Counted from the first letter of the stretch, positions 32,549-44,401 are shown. The stretch is DNA of 64,000 nucleotides from Physcia stellaris (GCA_018902385.1 JABSSW010000028.1:62001-126000); one strand, 5' to 3'. A program made the numbers and translations. Notes: generated by a model from the letters alone, not told the origin.

Positions 32549-33246
32549 GGCATAAAGGTCGTCTACGAGCAAGTGGGCTGGAGCGCATTCGGTTCCGGGG
32601 CGTAAGGGTTGATGGCTTTGCGACAGTAGGAGCGATGGGCACGAATGCGTGAATGTGGACATAGAGGGAGGAGGGTCTGGGAGGTGGATCTGCGATGATT
32701 TGCCTGTCCTCACGAGGACCGGCACGTGTACTATTCTTGCAACTGTGATCCACGTCAAGCGAGCTTCTAAACATGTATTATCTTACTCTAAAACCAGTTG
32801 AGCGGCATCTATCCAAAGCGCCAAGCTTGTTTCACTGACCGATTGAGGGACCCTCCTGTTGTGTACGAGTAATGCAATATTAATGAGTGGTGTCTCAACC
32901 GCAAGGCTTCATAAAGTTATGTAGGTAGTCGGAATGTACTTAGGGTTCAATGTGTGAACCCTTATCAAGCTAGAACTATCAGCCCGCCGCGACGGGACTC
33001 GGGCGGGTGATCCGGTCTCGGCATCTTGTTGAACCCCCACTACGGTATTACTCCAGAGCTCTCAGCTCTCGTCATCTTTGACCCATTGTCTTCCCCTATA
33101 CACCAGATCTCCTAGGATTCAAAGAAACCCAGCCTTCGTTAGTATTATCTACAGCTTTACCCATCATTAGAACCCCTTCACTTGCCGAGACAATCCCCAC
33201 ACCTCATTCGTAGTGCTCCTGCCGTGCTGAAGCATTAGGCTTCACG
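32549..33246. promoter_or_regulatory. promoter interval upstream of pyruvate carboxylase
   Basis: 698 bp. Contains an inverted repeat AGGGTTCA (32942-32949) / TGAACCCT (32955-32962) with a 5-nt spacer and a GC-rich stretch with CCCGCC/GGCGGG arms at about 32984-33007. Downstream of 33050 it becomes pyrimidine-rich. No gene seen. Confidence 0.45.
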
Positions 33247-36200
33247 ATGGCGGAGAACGATAAGTATGCCGAGCACTTCGATGCCGGTCATTCTGGCACC
33301 GAGCATTCGGTACATCAGAGAATGCGGGCCAATTCAACCATCATGGAATTAAAGAAAATACTCGTTGCAAATCGGGGGGAAATTCCTATCCGAATCTTTC
33401 GAACAGCCCATGAGCTATCTCTTCAAACTGTCGCCGTCTTCAGCTATGAGGATCGTCTGAGTATGCATCGACAGAAGGCTGATGAAGCCTATGTCATCGG
33501 CAAACGAGGCCAGTACACTCCTGTCGGAGCCTATCTCGCTGGCGACGAAATCATCAAGATCGCGAAGCAGCATGGTGTTAACATGATCCATCCCGGTTAT
33601 GGCTTTCTCTCCGAGAATGCAGAGTTTGCAAGAGCTGTCGAGGCGGCAGGACTGATTTTCGTCGGCCCGACAGGCGACACAATCGATGCTCTCGGCGACA
33701 AAGTGTCAGCCCGTACGTTAGCTATGAAGTCAGAGGTACCCGTTGTGCCGGGTACGGAAGGGCCTGTCGAAAAGTTCGAGGACGTCAAGGCTTTTACCGA
33801 CGAGTACGGTTTCCCAATCATCATAAAAGCTGCATTTGGAGGCGGAGGACGTGGGATGAGAGTAGTACGTGAACAAGCAAGTCTGAAGGATTCCTTTGAA
33901 AGAGCCACGTCCGAAGCCAAGTCTGCATTTGGGAATGGGACTGTCTTTGTCGAGAGGTTCCTGGATAGACCCAAACATATCGAAGTGCAATTGCTTGGTG
34001 ACAGCCATGGCAACGTAGTCCACTTGTACGAACGGGACTGTAGTGTTCAGCGTCGACATCAAAAAGTTGTGGAACTTGCACCAGCAAAAGATCTGCCTAC
34101 AGAAGTTCGCGACAAGATTCTGGCCGATGCCGTCAAGCTGGCGAAGTCAGTGAATTATCGCAATGCTGGAACCGCTGAGTTCCTCGTCGACCCGCAAAAC
34201 CGCCACTATTTTATTGAGATTAACCCTCGCATTCAAGTGGAGCATACTATCACCGAGGAGATAACTGGTATAGATATTGTGGCAGCCCAGATACAGATTG
34301 CTGCTGGCGCATCTTTGCAGCAATTAGGTCTAACGCAGGAGCACATCTCTACCCGGGGCTTTGCCATACAATGCAGAATCACGACCGAGGACCCTGCCAA
34401 AGGGTTTTCCCCAGATACTGGTAAAATTGAGGTTTACCGTTCCGCTGGCGGCAATGGTGTACGGCTAGATGGTGGCAATGGCTTTGCTGGAGCGATCATT
34501 ACGCCATTTTATGATTCTATGCTAGTCAAGTGTACATGCCTTGCATCCACGTATGAAATTGTCCGAAGAAAGATGCTTCGCGCCCTTGTGGAGTTCCGTA
34601 TACGTGGCGTGAAAACCAATATCCCTTTCCTAGGCTCCTTACTGACACATCCAACCTTCATCGAGGGGAATTGCTGGACAACTTTCATTGACGATACTCC
34701 AGAGCTGTTTGCTCTTGTCGGCAGTCAAAATCGGGCGCAGAAGCTGTTGGGATACCTTGGGGATCTCGCTGTCAATGGAAGTAGCATCAAGGGTCAAATC
34801 GGCGAACCCAAATTTAAGGGCGATATCATCATACCAGAGCTTCTGGATGAGGGCGAAAAGCCCATCGATACCTCCATTCCTTGCAACAAAGGGTGGAAGT
34901 ACACCCTTGATAAAGAGGGTCCAGAGGGATATGCCAAAGCAATCCGTGCCAATAAAGGCTGTCTACTAATGGATACCACTTGGCGAGATGCCCATCAGTC
35001 ACTGCTTGCAACGCGAGTCCGAACGGTCGATCTGCTTAACATAGCCAAAGAGACAAGCTACACATACAGCAATGCTTTCAGCCTCGAATGCTGGGGTGGA
35101 GCTACCTTTGATGTTGCCATGCGGTTCCTCTACGAAGACCCTTGGGATCGCCTTCGCAAAATGCGCCGAGCTATTCCCAACATCCCCTTTCAAATGCTGC
35201 TTCGTGGTGCAAATGGAGTAGCCTATTCATCGTAAGACACCGCGAGCCTCTCGATTTGCTCTAGGTTACTGATCATGTTAGATTACCTGATAACGCCATC
35301 TACCACTTCTGTGAGCAGGCGAAGAAGTACGGTGTTGATATATTCCGTGTCTTCGATGCACTGAACGACATTGATCAGCTTGAGGTGGGTATGAAGGCCG
35401 TGCAAAAGGCAGGCGGTGTAGTTGAGGGAACCGTGTGCTATTCAGGTAAAAGAGTCTGTGCTTTTTCGTGATTGGCAACGCTGACTACGAATTCTACGAT
35501 AGGTGATGTAAGTACTATTCTTGAAGCTTAGCGCTACAAGAAATGCCACGAGCACGCTCTGCTCAAGAGTCATGTCTTGCAGCCCAACGCTTGGCCGACT
35601 CGGGGATGGAAATGCTGACTCTCTGACAGATGCTGAATCCAAACAAGAAGTACAATTTAGAGTATTATATGGGATTGATTGAGAAAATCGTGAAGATCGG
35701 AACGCATATCATTGGCATCAAGGACATGGCCGGCGTCCTGAAACCCAGAGCCGCAACGCTCCTTGTTGGCTCAATTCGAGAGAAGTACCCAGATATTCCA
35801 ATCCATGTTCACACGCACGACTCAGCTGGCACCGGCGTTGCTACATATGTCGCATGCGCGCAAGCTGGAGCTGACGCAGTTGACACCGCTACCGACAGCA
35901 TGTCAGGCATGACATCTCAGCCTAGTGTTGGCGCTGTACTCTCCTCGCTTGAAGGCACTGGTTTCGAGCCTGGATTGAATATCCACCATGTGCGCGCTCT
36001 AGACCATTACTGGGCCCAGCTTCGACTCCTATATTCGCCCTTCGAAGCTGGTCTGACCGGGCCTGATCCCGAGGTCTACGAACACGAGATACCTGGAGGT
36101 CAACTGACCAATTTGATCTTCCAAGCCTCGCAATTGGGTCTCGGCACCCAATGGGCTGCGACCAAGAAGGCTTATGAGCAGGCCAACGACCTGCTTGGTG

Positions 36201-37033
36201 ACATCGTCAAAGTTACTCCCACATCCAAGGTTGTTGGTGATCTCGCTCAATTTATGGTCTCAAACAAACTCAGTTATGACGACGTGCAGAAGAAAGCCAA
36301 GGAACTGGACTTCCCAGGGTCGGTACTTGAGTTCTTCGAGGGGCTCATGGGTCAACCATATGGCGGATTTCCCGAGCCGTTGCGATCAGACGCTCTCCGA
36401 GGCCGTCGTAAACTTGACAAGCGCCCTGGACTGACATTAGAGCCATTGGATCTGAAGAAGATCAAGAAGGACATCAATGAGAGATTCGGCAGTGCGTCCG
36501 AATGCGATGTTGCCAGCTACGCAATGTATCCGAAGGTTTTCGAGGAGTACCGTAAATTCGTGGCCAAGTACGGCGACCTCAGCGTCCTGCCGACACGCTA
36601 CTTCCTCGCCAAACCCGAGGTCAACGAGGAATTCCACGTGGAGCTGGAGAAGGGCAAGGTACTCATCCTGAAGCTCCTGGCCATTGGACCGTTATCGGAG
36701 CAGACGGGCCAGCGCGAGGTCTTCTACGAGATGAACGGCGAGGTCCGACAGGTGACTGTGGACGACAACAAGGCCGCCGTGGAGAACATCAGCCGACCGA
36801 AAGCGGACAGCAGTGACAGCAGTCAAGTTGGGGCGCCCATGTCAGGGGTGGTGGTCGAGGTGCGAGTGCACGAGGGTGGTGAAGTCAAGAAGGGCGATCC
36901 GGTCGCGGTGCTCAGTGCGATGAAGATGGAGATGGTCATCAGCGCGCCGCACTCGGGCCACATCGGGAGCTTGCAGGTCAAGGAGGGCGATTCGGTGGAC
37001 TCGCAGGATCTCGTGTGTAAGATTGTGAAGTGA
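33247..37033 (+). CDS. PYC1: pyruvate carboxylase
   Basis: Exons 33247-35231, 35282-35445, 35503-35507 (5 nt) and 35630-37033; introns of 50, 57 and 122 bp; 1185 residues. It catalyses ATP- and bicarbonate-dependent carboxylation of pyruvate to oxaloacetate. Domains in order: biotin carboxylase (from about residue 36; KKILVANRGEIPIRIFRTA, the glycine-rich AAFGGGGRGMRVV, EINPRIQVEHTITEE), carboxyltransferase (DTTWRDAHQSLLATRVRT, FRVFDALND, HTHDSAGTG), the PYC allosteric domain, and a C-terminal biotinyl domain with the acceptor Lys in AMKME. No mitochondrial presequence is evident, in line with the cytosolic enzyme of ascomycetes. The 5-nt exon supplies the Gly-Asp of the conserved CYSGDML segment and no simpler splice gives that sequence. 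Confidence 0.97.
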
Positions 37034-37606
37034 CGATAGAGCGGGGAAATGATAGACAAAAGGAGGTGTTTGTGGTGATGACTCTAGAGTATCCTGTTGG
37101 ACCTCAGCTTGCGATGTTTGCGATGCTTGGGACTATGGTTAGATAAAGTTGCCTTGGGAGGGCGTATCCAACAAACGACGCTATCTATTACTGTCCTCGG
37201 CTATCTACAAACGGCCCTTGACTAATTATTGATCTGGGTTTTACTGGTAAGGTACATACATGTACTTACATGTACATTACATGTAGGTAAGGCAGCTTTC
37301 AGGCACGTGCCTTATGGTTGAGGCAGGGCGATGGCGGGGTACCTGAAGGTGTGCCCCTCCCCTCGATCCCTTGGACTCGATTTGGAGAGATATCATGAGA
37401 TCATCCACTGGGCAAGCGAGGCAAGACCTCCACTCTCAGAAAGCTCCATTGACCAATGAGGATCGCATCTCTGCTTGCTTATCCATCACCCTCTCCCTTC
37501 CCCTTCACTCTCTTTACACCTGACTCCTTCAACTCCATAAAGTACATACCTTAGTACTCCGTCATACCCTATCATCCAAGTACCTTAGCTCTGCAACACC
37601 GCAGAA
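37034..37606. promoter_or_regulatory. promoter interval of the 74-residue gene
   Basis: 573 bp. It holds TAAGGTACAT plus three ATGTA repeats at 37247-37288, two abutting CCCCT stress-element cores at 37354-37358 and 37359-37363, and a CT-rich leader at about 37488-37540. A regulatory role is inferred from motif identity and position. Confidence 0.5.
37354..37363 (+). promoter_or_regulatory. two abutting CCCCT (STRE) cores
   Basis: CCCCTCCCCT, about 245 bp upstream of the 74-residue gene. CCCCT is the known core bound by Msn2/4-class factors, one of which is encoded at 45286-47272. Binding is inferred, not shown. Confidence 0.45.
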
Positions 37607-37988
37607 ATGTCATCCCCTACCGACAAGACCCCAAACATGAGTAACGGAAGTGGTGAACGTCGACGAGTAAGTACCTTTTGTCACCTTGCCAAAGTCCCTC
37701 GTCCCTTCACATGGCATGTGAAGCTCGTCGACTGACTCATTTCCTGCTCTTGTTTAGTCCTCAGGCTCCTCACCCGCCAAGTTCGCGAGCCTCATGAACC
37801 AGAAGCGTAATTCGAGCGACGCCACGGCCACCGCCCGCAAAGCCAGTTTCGCCGAGCAGAGCAACAAACCTGGTGTCATCGGGTCCATGTGGCAGAGGTG
37901 AGTGTGACGTCTTTACGAAAGAGCGAAAGAAAATACCCGTTATGCTGATTCTTAATCCGATAGTTTCACGAAAGGCAATGGTAAATGA
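37607..37988 (+). CDS. small Ser/Arg-rich fungal protein, function unknown
   Basis: Exons 37607-37666, 37758-37897 and 37964-37988; introns of 91 and 66 bp with GTAAGT and GTGAGT donors; 74 residues. The protein starts MSSPTDKTPNMSNGSGERRR, has the core FASLMNQKRNSSDATATARKASFAEQ, then PGVIGSMWQSFTKGNGK. I remember short fungal proteins of this shape (basic Ser-rich start, MNQKRNSSD-like core, W near a C-terminal FTKG) among stress- or conidiation-associated genes, but cannot name the family. Consistent splice sites and phase support a real gene. Tandem CCCCT elements upstream fit stress-responsive expression. Confidence 0.72.
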
Positions 37989-38513
37989 GAGGGAGACTTT
38001 GGGGGTGTACGAGAGCAAAGACTAGTTCAGCGGAGTTGATGAGCCTACCATAACGAGACCGACGAAGCGAGGTGCTTGGCGTTTGGTTTCGTGTACACAA
38101 TGGACTTTTACGAGAAGAGAGATAGGGATAACGTGGTTGCCTGAGCTTGTGAGACTTTGGCTTTTGTGTTCGCTGGTCGAGTTGCTGATTGAGGACCTGC
38201 ACGTATACTAGCAATGGTCGGAACTCATTCACTCAGACTCCACCAATCCTATCGTAGTTTTCCCCAAGTGATCATGAGGTGGCTGATCCCTATCGCTTTC
38301 GAAGGCGGACTCAACAGATGATTCGGATACTTCTTCTTATGGAGTTCGGCTAAACGCAAGTTAAGCGCTTTCCAGACATCAAATTAAGTCTAGAACCCAC
38401 CGAACGCCTGACACTGTTCCTTTCTGTGAGCAGGAAGGCACCGCCTGCTACCAGACAAGGCTAGATCCGCACTTTGCAATTCTCGAGACCACCAGCTATT
38501 CTTCGTATACAGC
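37989..38513. other. convergent 3' interval
   Basis: 525 bp between the stop codons of the 74-residue gene (plus) and SmB (minus). Short ORFs on the minus strand (37770-38232) are antisense to the small gene or lack resemblance. Confidence 0.45.
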
Positions 38514-39468
38514 TCACCTGCCTGGAAATCCCTGTGGAGGAAAGCCTCGTCCACCACCAGGAGGCTGGAACCCCGGAGGTGGTTGGAAACCCTGCGCTAT
38601 GTTCATGTGAGCTTCTGTATGCTTGCATTGCACCAATGTACTTACGCGGGCCTCCAGCAAAGCCAGGTGGAGGTGCGAATCCGGCTGCAAAGTGCCCAAT
38701 TAGCTTATGGTAGAGCAAGGAGCGTTGTCCGAAAAGACTTACGTGGTCCTCCTGGTGGCCCTCCTCTACCCGCAAATCCTGGTGGTCCGCCTCCGGGGAA
38801 GCCTCCAGGTGGGAATCCAGGAAAGCCGCCCGGCGGTGCAGGCCCACCAACACCAACAGCCGGCCCACTCAGTCCTACTGGTAGTCCTCTCCCCGCAGGC
38901 CTACTTATGCCTGGCCCAGCAGCTAATGTAGGTGGTGCCCCTCCAGCTCCTCCAGGTGCACTTGTTCCGAGCCGTGCCGAGGGATCCGCTGGCGGTGGAC
39001 CGTCGACGGAGCATGAAACGATGTGGGTGCCACGAACAATGGTAAGACCAAGCGTACGCTTCTCTTCGGACTCGACAAGAGCAGGTGCAGAGCTACCAGG
39101 GGCAGAGGAAGCGCCTTTCGTAGGCTTGCGCTTAACGCGGCGGAATTCTTCGGTGTCGGCGAGGACAAGATTCATATGCTATGAAAAAAGTCAATAGGTT
39201 CTTTGGTACTTCTTGCGAAGAAAAAGCTGGAGGTTACCTTGTCGAATGCGAGCATCTGCCCAGTCATTTGGCGACCATCGTTCAAGGTTATTCGCATTTT
39301 GTAGTTGATCTTGGTGAAGTCAGCATCAGACCATTGAGTCTTGACTGTCGAATGTAGAAGGCTACCAGATTTTGCTATGCTATCCGTCAGCTGTAACTGT
39401 CAACACAAGATGGAGCTTGATAGGGGTGCATAGGTTGAACTCACCATCTTCCCCTGCTTGTTTGCCAT
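38514..39468 (-). CDS. SMB1: small nuclear ribonucleoprotein SmB
   Basis: Six exons: 39468-39445, 39374-39366 (9 nt), 39309-39238, 39178-38743, 38684-38646 and 38596-38514; introns of 70, 56, 58-59 and 49 bp; 220 residues, and the exon sum 663 is divisible by three. SmB is one of seven Sm proteins in the ring of U1, U2, U4 and U5 snRNPs. The Sm fold reads KMQNLINYKMRITLNDGRQM and AFDKHMNLVLADTEEFRR (Sm1), then TLGLTIVRGTHIVS (Sm2). The C-terminal half is a Pro/Gly-rich tail with repeated PPGF motifs, as in metazoan SmB. The 9-nt exon encodes Q-N-L; its inclusion gives the same spacing between KM and YxMR as in human SmB. It is divergent with RPL11. Confidence 0.93.
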
Positions 39469-39744
39469 CTTAGCTTTGTTCGGTCGCGGACGCGACGACA
39501 ACAATCTCCAAAGGTGCAAGCCAACAAAACAAATCTGGAGTCTGCGTAGTCCGATCCTTAAGCTGTCGATTTCGAAGTGTCCAAGTCTTCGCGGTTTTGC
39601 GCTTCAAGCACGCTACTCGTACAAAACCGATAAACCGCGCTAGAGCCCGCCAAGCCTTCTCGGCTAAGCCTCGCACACTTCGATTTCAAGCTCACTCCGC
39701 TCACCTTCTGTCAGAGCAGTATCAGCGGGTCGACTCTAGCAGCC
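39469..39744. promoter_or_regulatory. short divergent promoter, SmB / RPL11
   Basis: 276 bp separates the ATG codons of SmB (minus) and RPL11 (plus), so the two share a bidirectional promoter region. No element I could name with confidence. Confidence 0.5.
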
Positions 39745-40480
39745 ATGGTATGTGTGGAGTTCTAATTTAGTTATATTCAGGAGATATACTAATCATCCCA
39801 ATGTTATAGGCGGAATCAAAAACAGACAAGAGTGCAAACCCTATGCGTGAACTCCGCATCGAGAAAATCGTCCTCAACATCTCCGTTGGCGAGTCTGGAG
39901 ACAGACTTACTCGTGCTGCCAAAGTGCTTGAGCAGCTGAGTGGTCAAACACCCGTCTATAGTACGCACACTGTTCTTTGCCCTCCCACGGTTCCCGTGAT
40001 TGGGACGTCTTTCTGATTATCCATCTATTGTGCAGGCAAGGCCCGCTACACAGTTCGTACCTTCGGTATCCGACGTAACGAGAAGATTGCCGTCCATGTT
40101 ACTGTCCGAGGCCCTAAGGCCGAGGAAATCCTTGAACGAGGTCTCAAGGTCAAGGAATACGAATTAAGGAAAAAGAACTTCTCGGAAACGGGTAATTTCG
40201 GTTTTGGCATTAGCGAACATATCGATCTAGGCATCAAGTATGATCCTGCAATTGGTATCTACGGAATGGACTTTTACTGCTGCATGTAAGCTGAGAGCAG
40301 GAGACCCCCGAACGAGAGGATTTTGCTAATTCGGAATGCAGGACTCGACCCGGCCAACGCGTTGCGACGAGGAGACGAGCCAAGAGTAAGGTTGGTGCAT
40401 CGCACCGTATCAACCAGGCTGAAACCATCAAGTGGTTCAAAAATCGATTTGAGGGAATAGTACGCGGTGACAGGAGCTAG
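39745..40480 (+). CDS. RPL11: 60S ribosomal protein L11 (uL5)
   Basis: Exons 39745-39747 (the ATG alone), 39810-39960, 40036-40285 and 40342-40480; introns of 62, 75 and 56 bp (GTATGT, GTACGC, GTAAGC donors); 180 residues. uL5 binds 5S rRNA and sits in the central protuberance of the 60S subunit. Signatures: [80 protein letters not shown] and the basic C-terminus with [11 protein letters not shown]. Length and sequence are typical. An intron directly after the start codon is common in ribosomal protein genes of filamentous fungi. Confidence 0.96.
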
Positions 40481-42105
40481 GCATTAAACGTCAACTGTAC
40501 TCTGTACAAGCGACGTGATAAGGGACTCAACTAGGTAGCTTCGAGCAAGAAATCCAGAAGCAGCCACAATGCAAGCATGTTACAATGGAGGCGTCACTTG
40601 GGTGACTTTGCCGCTTAACCATTATGCTGTGGTGACTTTGCTTTCGTGTTCGGCGTCTCAGCGAGCTTGTTCTGTCTATGCATTTCCATCTCCAGCACCG
40701 ATGCTAGAGATTCATGGGAGCCCTGCTGTCCATTACACGCCTCCAACCGCACAGCCATGGGTTATGAAGACTGCAAAGGGTTTTTCATTGCACTAGTATA
40801 GTCCAATTGCCGTAGTGAAATTTTTCTCGTTCATTCTTTGCTGTCAAAGAAATCTTTCGGAGGCCTTCCAGGGGCAATAACGCTGGATGATGATCTCTAC
40901 ATAAATTAATCACAGATCTTTCACAGACCCCAACAACTGTTCGAGAAACACATCGCCACGACTTGACGATACTCAAGACCATTGTGCGGCTTTGGCAAAG
41001 CGATATTTTCTGATTATCATGCGAGCACACTTTTAGGACCTGGCTTTGTCTTATTTCGACGATTTTGGTGAGGACGCGGTAGTTGATGTATCCTATCGAC
41101 CCCTTCGAAATCAGTATATATCGGGATCCGGACAGCGTTCTGCTTTCGAAGCGATGAAATAATTTCTATACTTCTCCTATAGCAGAGTTCTCCTAGAAAT
41201 AACGATCCAATGCCGGGTAAAGTCTTACGAACGACAGGTACAAGACACTTAGGAGTTTAGTACACAAATACGTCTGCATAATTCTCATTGCTGATACAGA
41301 CTCAACAGATGGTTTCATTTCAATAGTCAACTAAATTATAGCTACTGCGAAAGCTACAGATCGAAGCTACTCTCTCCATAGATTGGCGTCACAGGCAGCG
41401 GCTTCTCATCCTCTCGCCCATGCCTTCTGACGGTGGACGAAATGATCCGATTTACCTGTACACATCCGGCAGGCCGGACGCTGACTTGAATAACTGGTGG
41501 CCCTCTTCTCGGTGCACTTCCGCCAAGTTCCCCTGATCCGACTGGTGGATTGCTGCTCAAAGCTTTGGGTGGGAGTCACGCGCTCGTTACCATAGAGTGA
41601 GGTGAAGCCATCCGTCCGGACCCGACGAAGAACTCGTATAAGTTGTCCTCAGAGGACCACATTCGCTTCGCGCAGGCCTACCAGACTCTTTGTTCTTCGT
41701 GGGAATGATGCTGCAAGAAGGTGCGGAAGCGGACGAAGCTGTGGCACGATAGAATGGATCTGAAACGCATTTGGTTTGCCTTGCGCAAATCAAGCAGGAT
41801 GGCACAGCCAGAGCACGAAGTGGGAGACAGGACTATTGCCTATAAAGCTGCGTGCAAGTGCTAGATTAATACTGTTAGTAGGTACGGATATAATATATTA
41901 ATGATGCATAAATCACTTTCCATCCCCTCACCACTGGACGTCGCACCATCAACCCTGTATTTATACAACTTACTCTTCAAAGCGTCTAATGTGGCAGCCC
42001 TGTCGCACCACGACCTGTCTCGTCTTCACGCGTTCTCGTTGGCTTGTTTCAGTGCCCGAAGGCCTCTAGGCTGGATTGACTTGGAAATAGTGCGAGCGAG
42101 GGTGC
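40481..42105. other. long convergent interval, no firm gene
   Basis: 1.6 kb between the stop codons of RPL11 and DPH6. The only candidate is a minus-strand pair of open frames, about 41805-41600 and 41560-41354, that a 38-nt intron could join in frame to give roughly 135 residues (CLICARQTKC near the start). It has no ATG at its 5' end before a stop, and I recognise no family, so I do not call it a gene. The rest shows no coding signal I can defend. Confidence 0.45.
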
Positions 42106-44401
42106 TCAAGATCGAACAGCTCTTCCATTTTTAATTACGTTCCGCGCCATGTCCTTTTCGAGCTGATCCCTGATGTTTCCATGACAATCCAAGATTACGG
42201 CTGCGGATAGTTGTCTTCCATCTCTGCCCCAAACACTCCTGCATGGAACGAAATGTTGATTGCCTTCGATTGCCCGCGTGGTATACATTGTTACATGATG
42301 ATGATGATCGCTCAGCGAAACGCTCATAGCCCGGATGTAGGATGAGAAGCTTTCATCAGATATCGAAGCTGGGATGCTTGCTGCGCTGAAAGTCCTGTCA
42401 TATTCCGGAAGATAGCAGTCTTGAAATTCAATTCCCATTATGGAATATGTGGTTACCCTCACGTTTGTGCCGGCAAGCCCGGGGGCATGCCATTCAACTT
42501 TACAGCCTCGAGGCAGCTCGTCTACCTGCACGGCAAAGAACCCTGGTAGCTCTGCATTGAAAATACCTCCAAGCTCAGACTCTTTCAATGTCTGTCGCAT
42601 TCCGAAAGCTGGAAGAGGTAGTTCTTCCACGCTATTGGCAAAAGTGCTGTGTCCACCGTACTTTACCTCCCATAGATCTATCTCGTCGTTTTCTTGTGGT
42701 CGTTCTGTCTCCCACAACTCTGGCTCGTGCAACTTTCTCCATGCTAGGCCTGGCAGCATTGCTTGTTTACGAATATCCACTTTCCCATTCCCAACGAAGA
42801 AAGCTATTCCGTAAGTCCACCACGTAACTCCTGTACTTTTGGAGACTCGCCAAAGATGCTGTAGAGCTAGGCACACCTGGCCCCAGAAGACAGCAAGGTC
42901 TGTATCAGCAGTCTTCCGAGTATCGGTATTGTAGATCTGCATTGACGCCGGTACTAGAGGTACCTGTCCTGCAGTGTACACTAGGGAAGCTCCGTCAGTT
43001 TCCTGACCCTGACAGCGAAGGCGAATAGCAATTGCTTGCGAATAGGGCCCAATATTCGCAGGCGCCCAATAGGACCTTGACTGGACGTGGAGTCCCACTC
43101 GAGCATCAGGCGGGCCTTCGTCAAGGCGCAAATGCAACATGACATTGACGTTAAGCGGCATATCGTCTCCACAAGCTACGGTAACTCTAGCTGGTGGATT
43201 AGGTTTATCGAATATTGTGGCGTAGATTCTGTTAACGGCTGCAAAGTCTTCCATAAAGCGCAGGGAAATCATTGTAAAAACGACGTCTTCGGCCGAGTGG
43301 TGGTAATTGCTCAGCAATTCAAGAAAAATCAATCTGATATTTTGCATTTGGATTTCTGTACTTGGTCCAGTGGCAGTGACATTACTCATCGTCAAAGTCA
43401 TGGACGACCTGATGACGAGAATTCCTGGTGCACGACGCTTCTGTGATGGCAAACACGTGAAAGCGCCAACGCCGCGTTCATTAGCTAGATTGATAACTTC
43501 ATCTTGTGCGTTGAGCAACCTGCTGAAGGCTTCGTCCCAGAGCTTCGGAATGTTCAGTCTCCGCTGCCACTGATCGTCCCCATCGGCTTGACCGCTCTTT
43601 GCGACGATGGCACCTGCTTTGAACGAGATCCAGCTTTCGCCACCTTCATCTTTGACAACCTGTCTCTGTTCTTCGTCAACCTGCAGTCGGTATTTCCAGA
43701 AATTGACGGGACCGTCAACGACAAGCGTCTCGTATTCGCCTCCCTCTCCAAGCACACTTCCACCAAATTTCCTGACACACTGACCCAGCCTGTTTCGAAG
43801 AGCCTGGTCTTTCAGACTACCCCACAGAAAACTCTCATTGAGTCCCCCAGAAGCGACCTTCACGATACGTGCGTCCAGTCCGACTGCGGCCATGTCTTGC
43901 AAGAGGCCTGCAGAACTCGGATTTGGGACTGGAAGGGACGGATACTGCCATAGATAAGAAAGGGGCAAAAGTCCGAGACGCATAGCTACCGACTCGACCC
44001 GTGTGCGCTGATACGTGCTTTGTATAGCACCGGAGCAAAGAGCATTAGCACTTGGATGAGCCATCTTGATTTCGTCGAGCAAAAATAGCAAAGACTCCGT
44101 CTCATCTTCACCTCTGGAATTTGGGTCGGATGAAGGCTCATAGTCCCTCCCAGTGTTGATTGCAGAACCAGAGATGTGTCTTCTATATAGCGGTATACCC
44201 ACAGCGTGTTCATAGAGGGGAATGATTGTATGTCCAACCGTTTGATACATGTAGCTGTTAAGATCTGACTCTTGAGAGGTTCCGGGGGTAGAGGTTTGCC
44301 AGCGCTACCACGCGGTGGTTGTTATGAAGGCAATGGAGAAGGGAGAAGAAAGAATCTTTGCCACCTGAAACCAAGGCAATGACATTGAGTGGTTCTTCCA
44401 T
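42106..44401 (-). CDS. DPH6: diphthine-ammonia ligase Dph6 (frameshifted in this sequence)
   Basis: One exon from ATG 44401 to TGA 42106-42108, about 764 residues once a one-base frameshift is allowed for. Dph6 amidates diphthine on eEF2, the last step of diphthamide synthesis. The N-terminal ATP-pyrophosphatase domain has the P-loop-like VSGGKDSFFSLLHC, SYMYQTVGHTIIPLYE, ALCSGAIQSTYQRTRVE and GEGGEYETLV. The C-terminal half carries two RidA/YjgF-like domains (YWAPANIGPYSQAIAIRL and the segment before it), the fungal domain arrangement. The break lies at a run of five G on the plus strand (44284-44288), between VVALANLYP and DLNSYMYQT; deleting one base gives a continuous frame of 2295 bases. 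Confidence 0.9.

Noticed and set aside
38583-39197. 204-codon plus-strand ORF rich in Pro and Gly
   Set aside because: It is the antisense shadow of the SmB Pro/Gly-rich tail.
41354-41805. Two minus-strand frames joinable by a 38-nt intron
   Set aside because: No ATG before an upstream stop, very short intron, no family resemblance.
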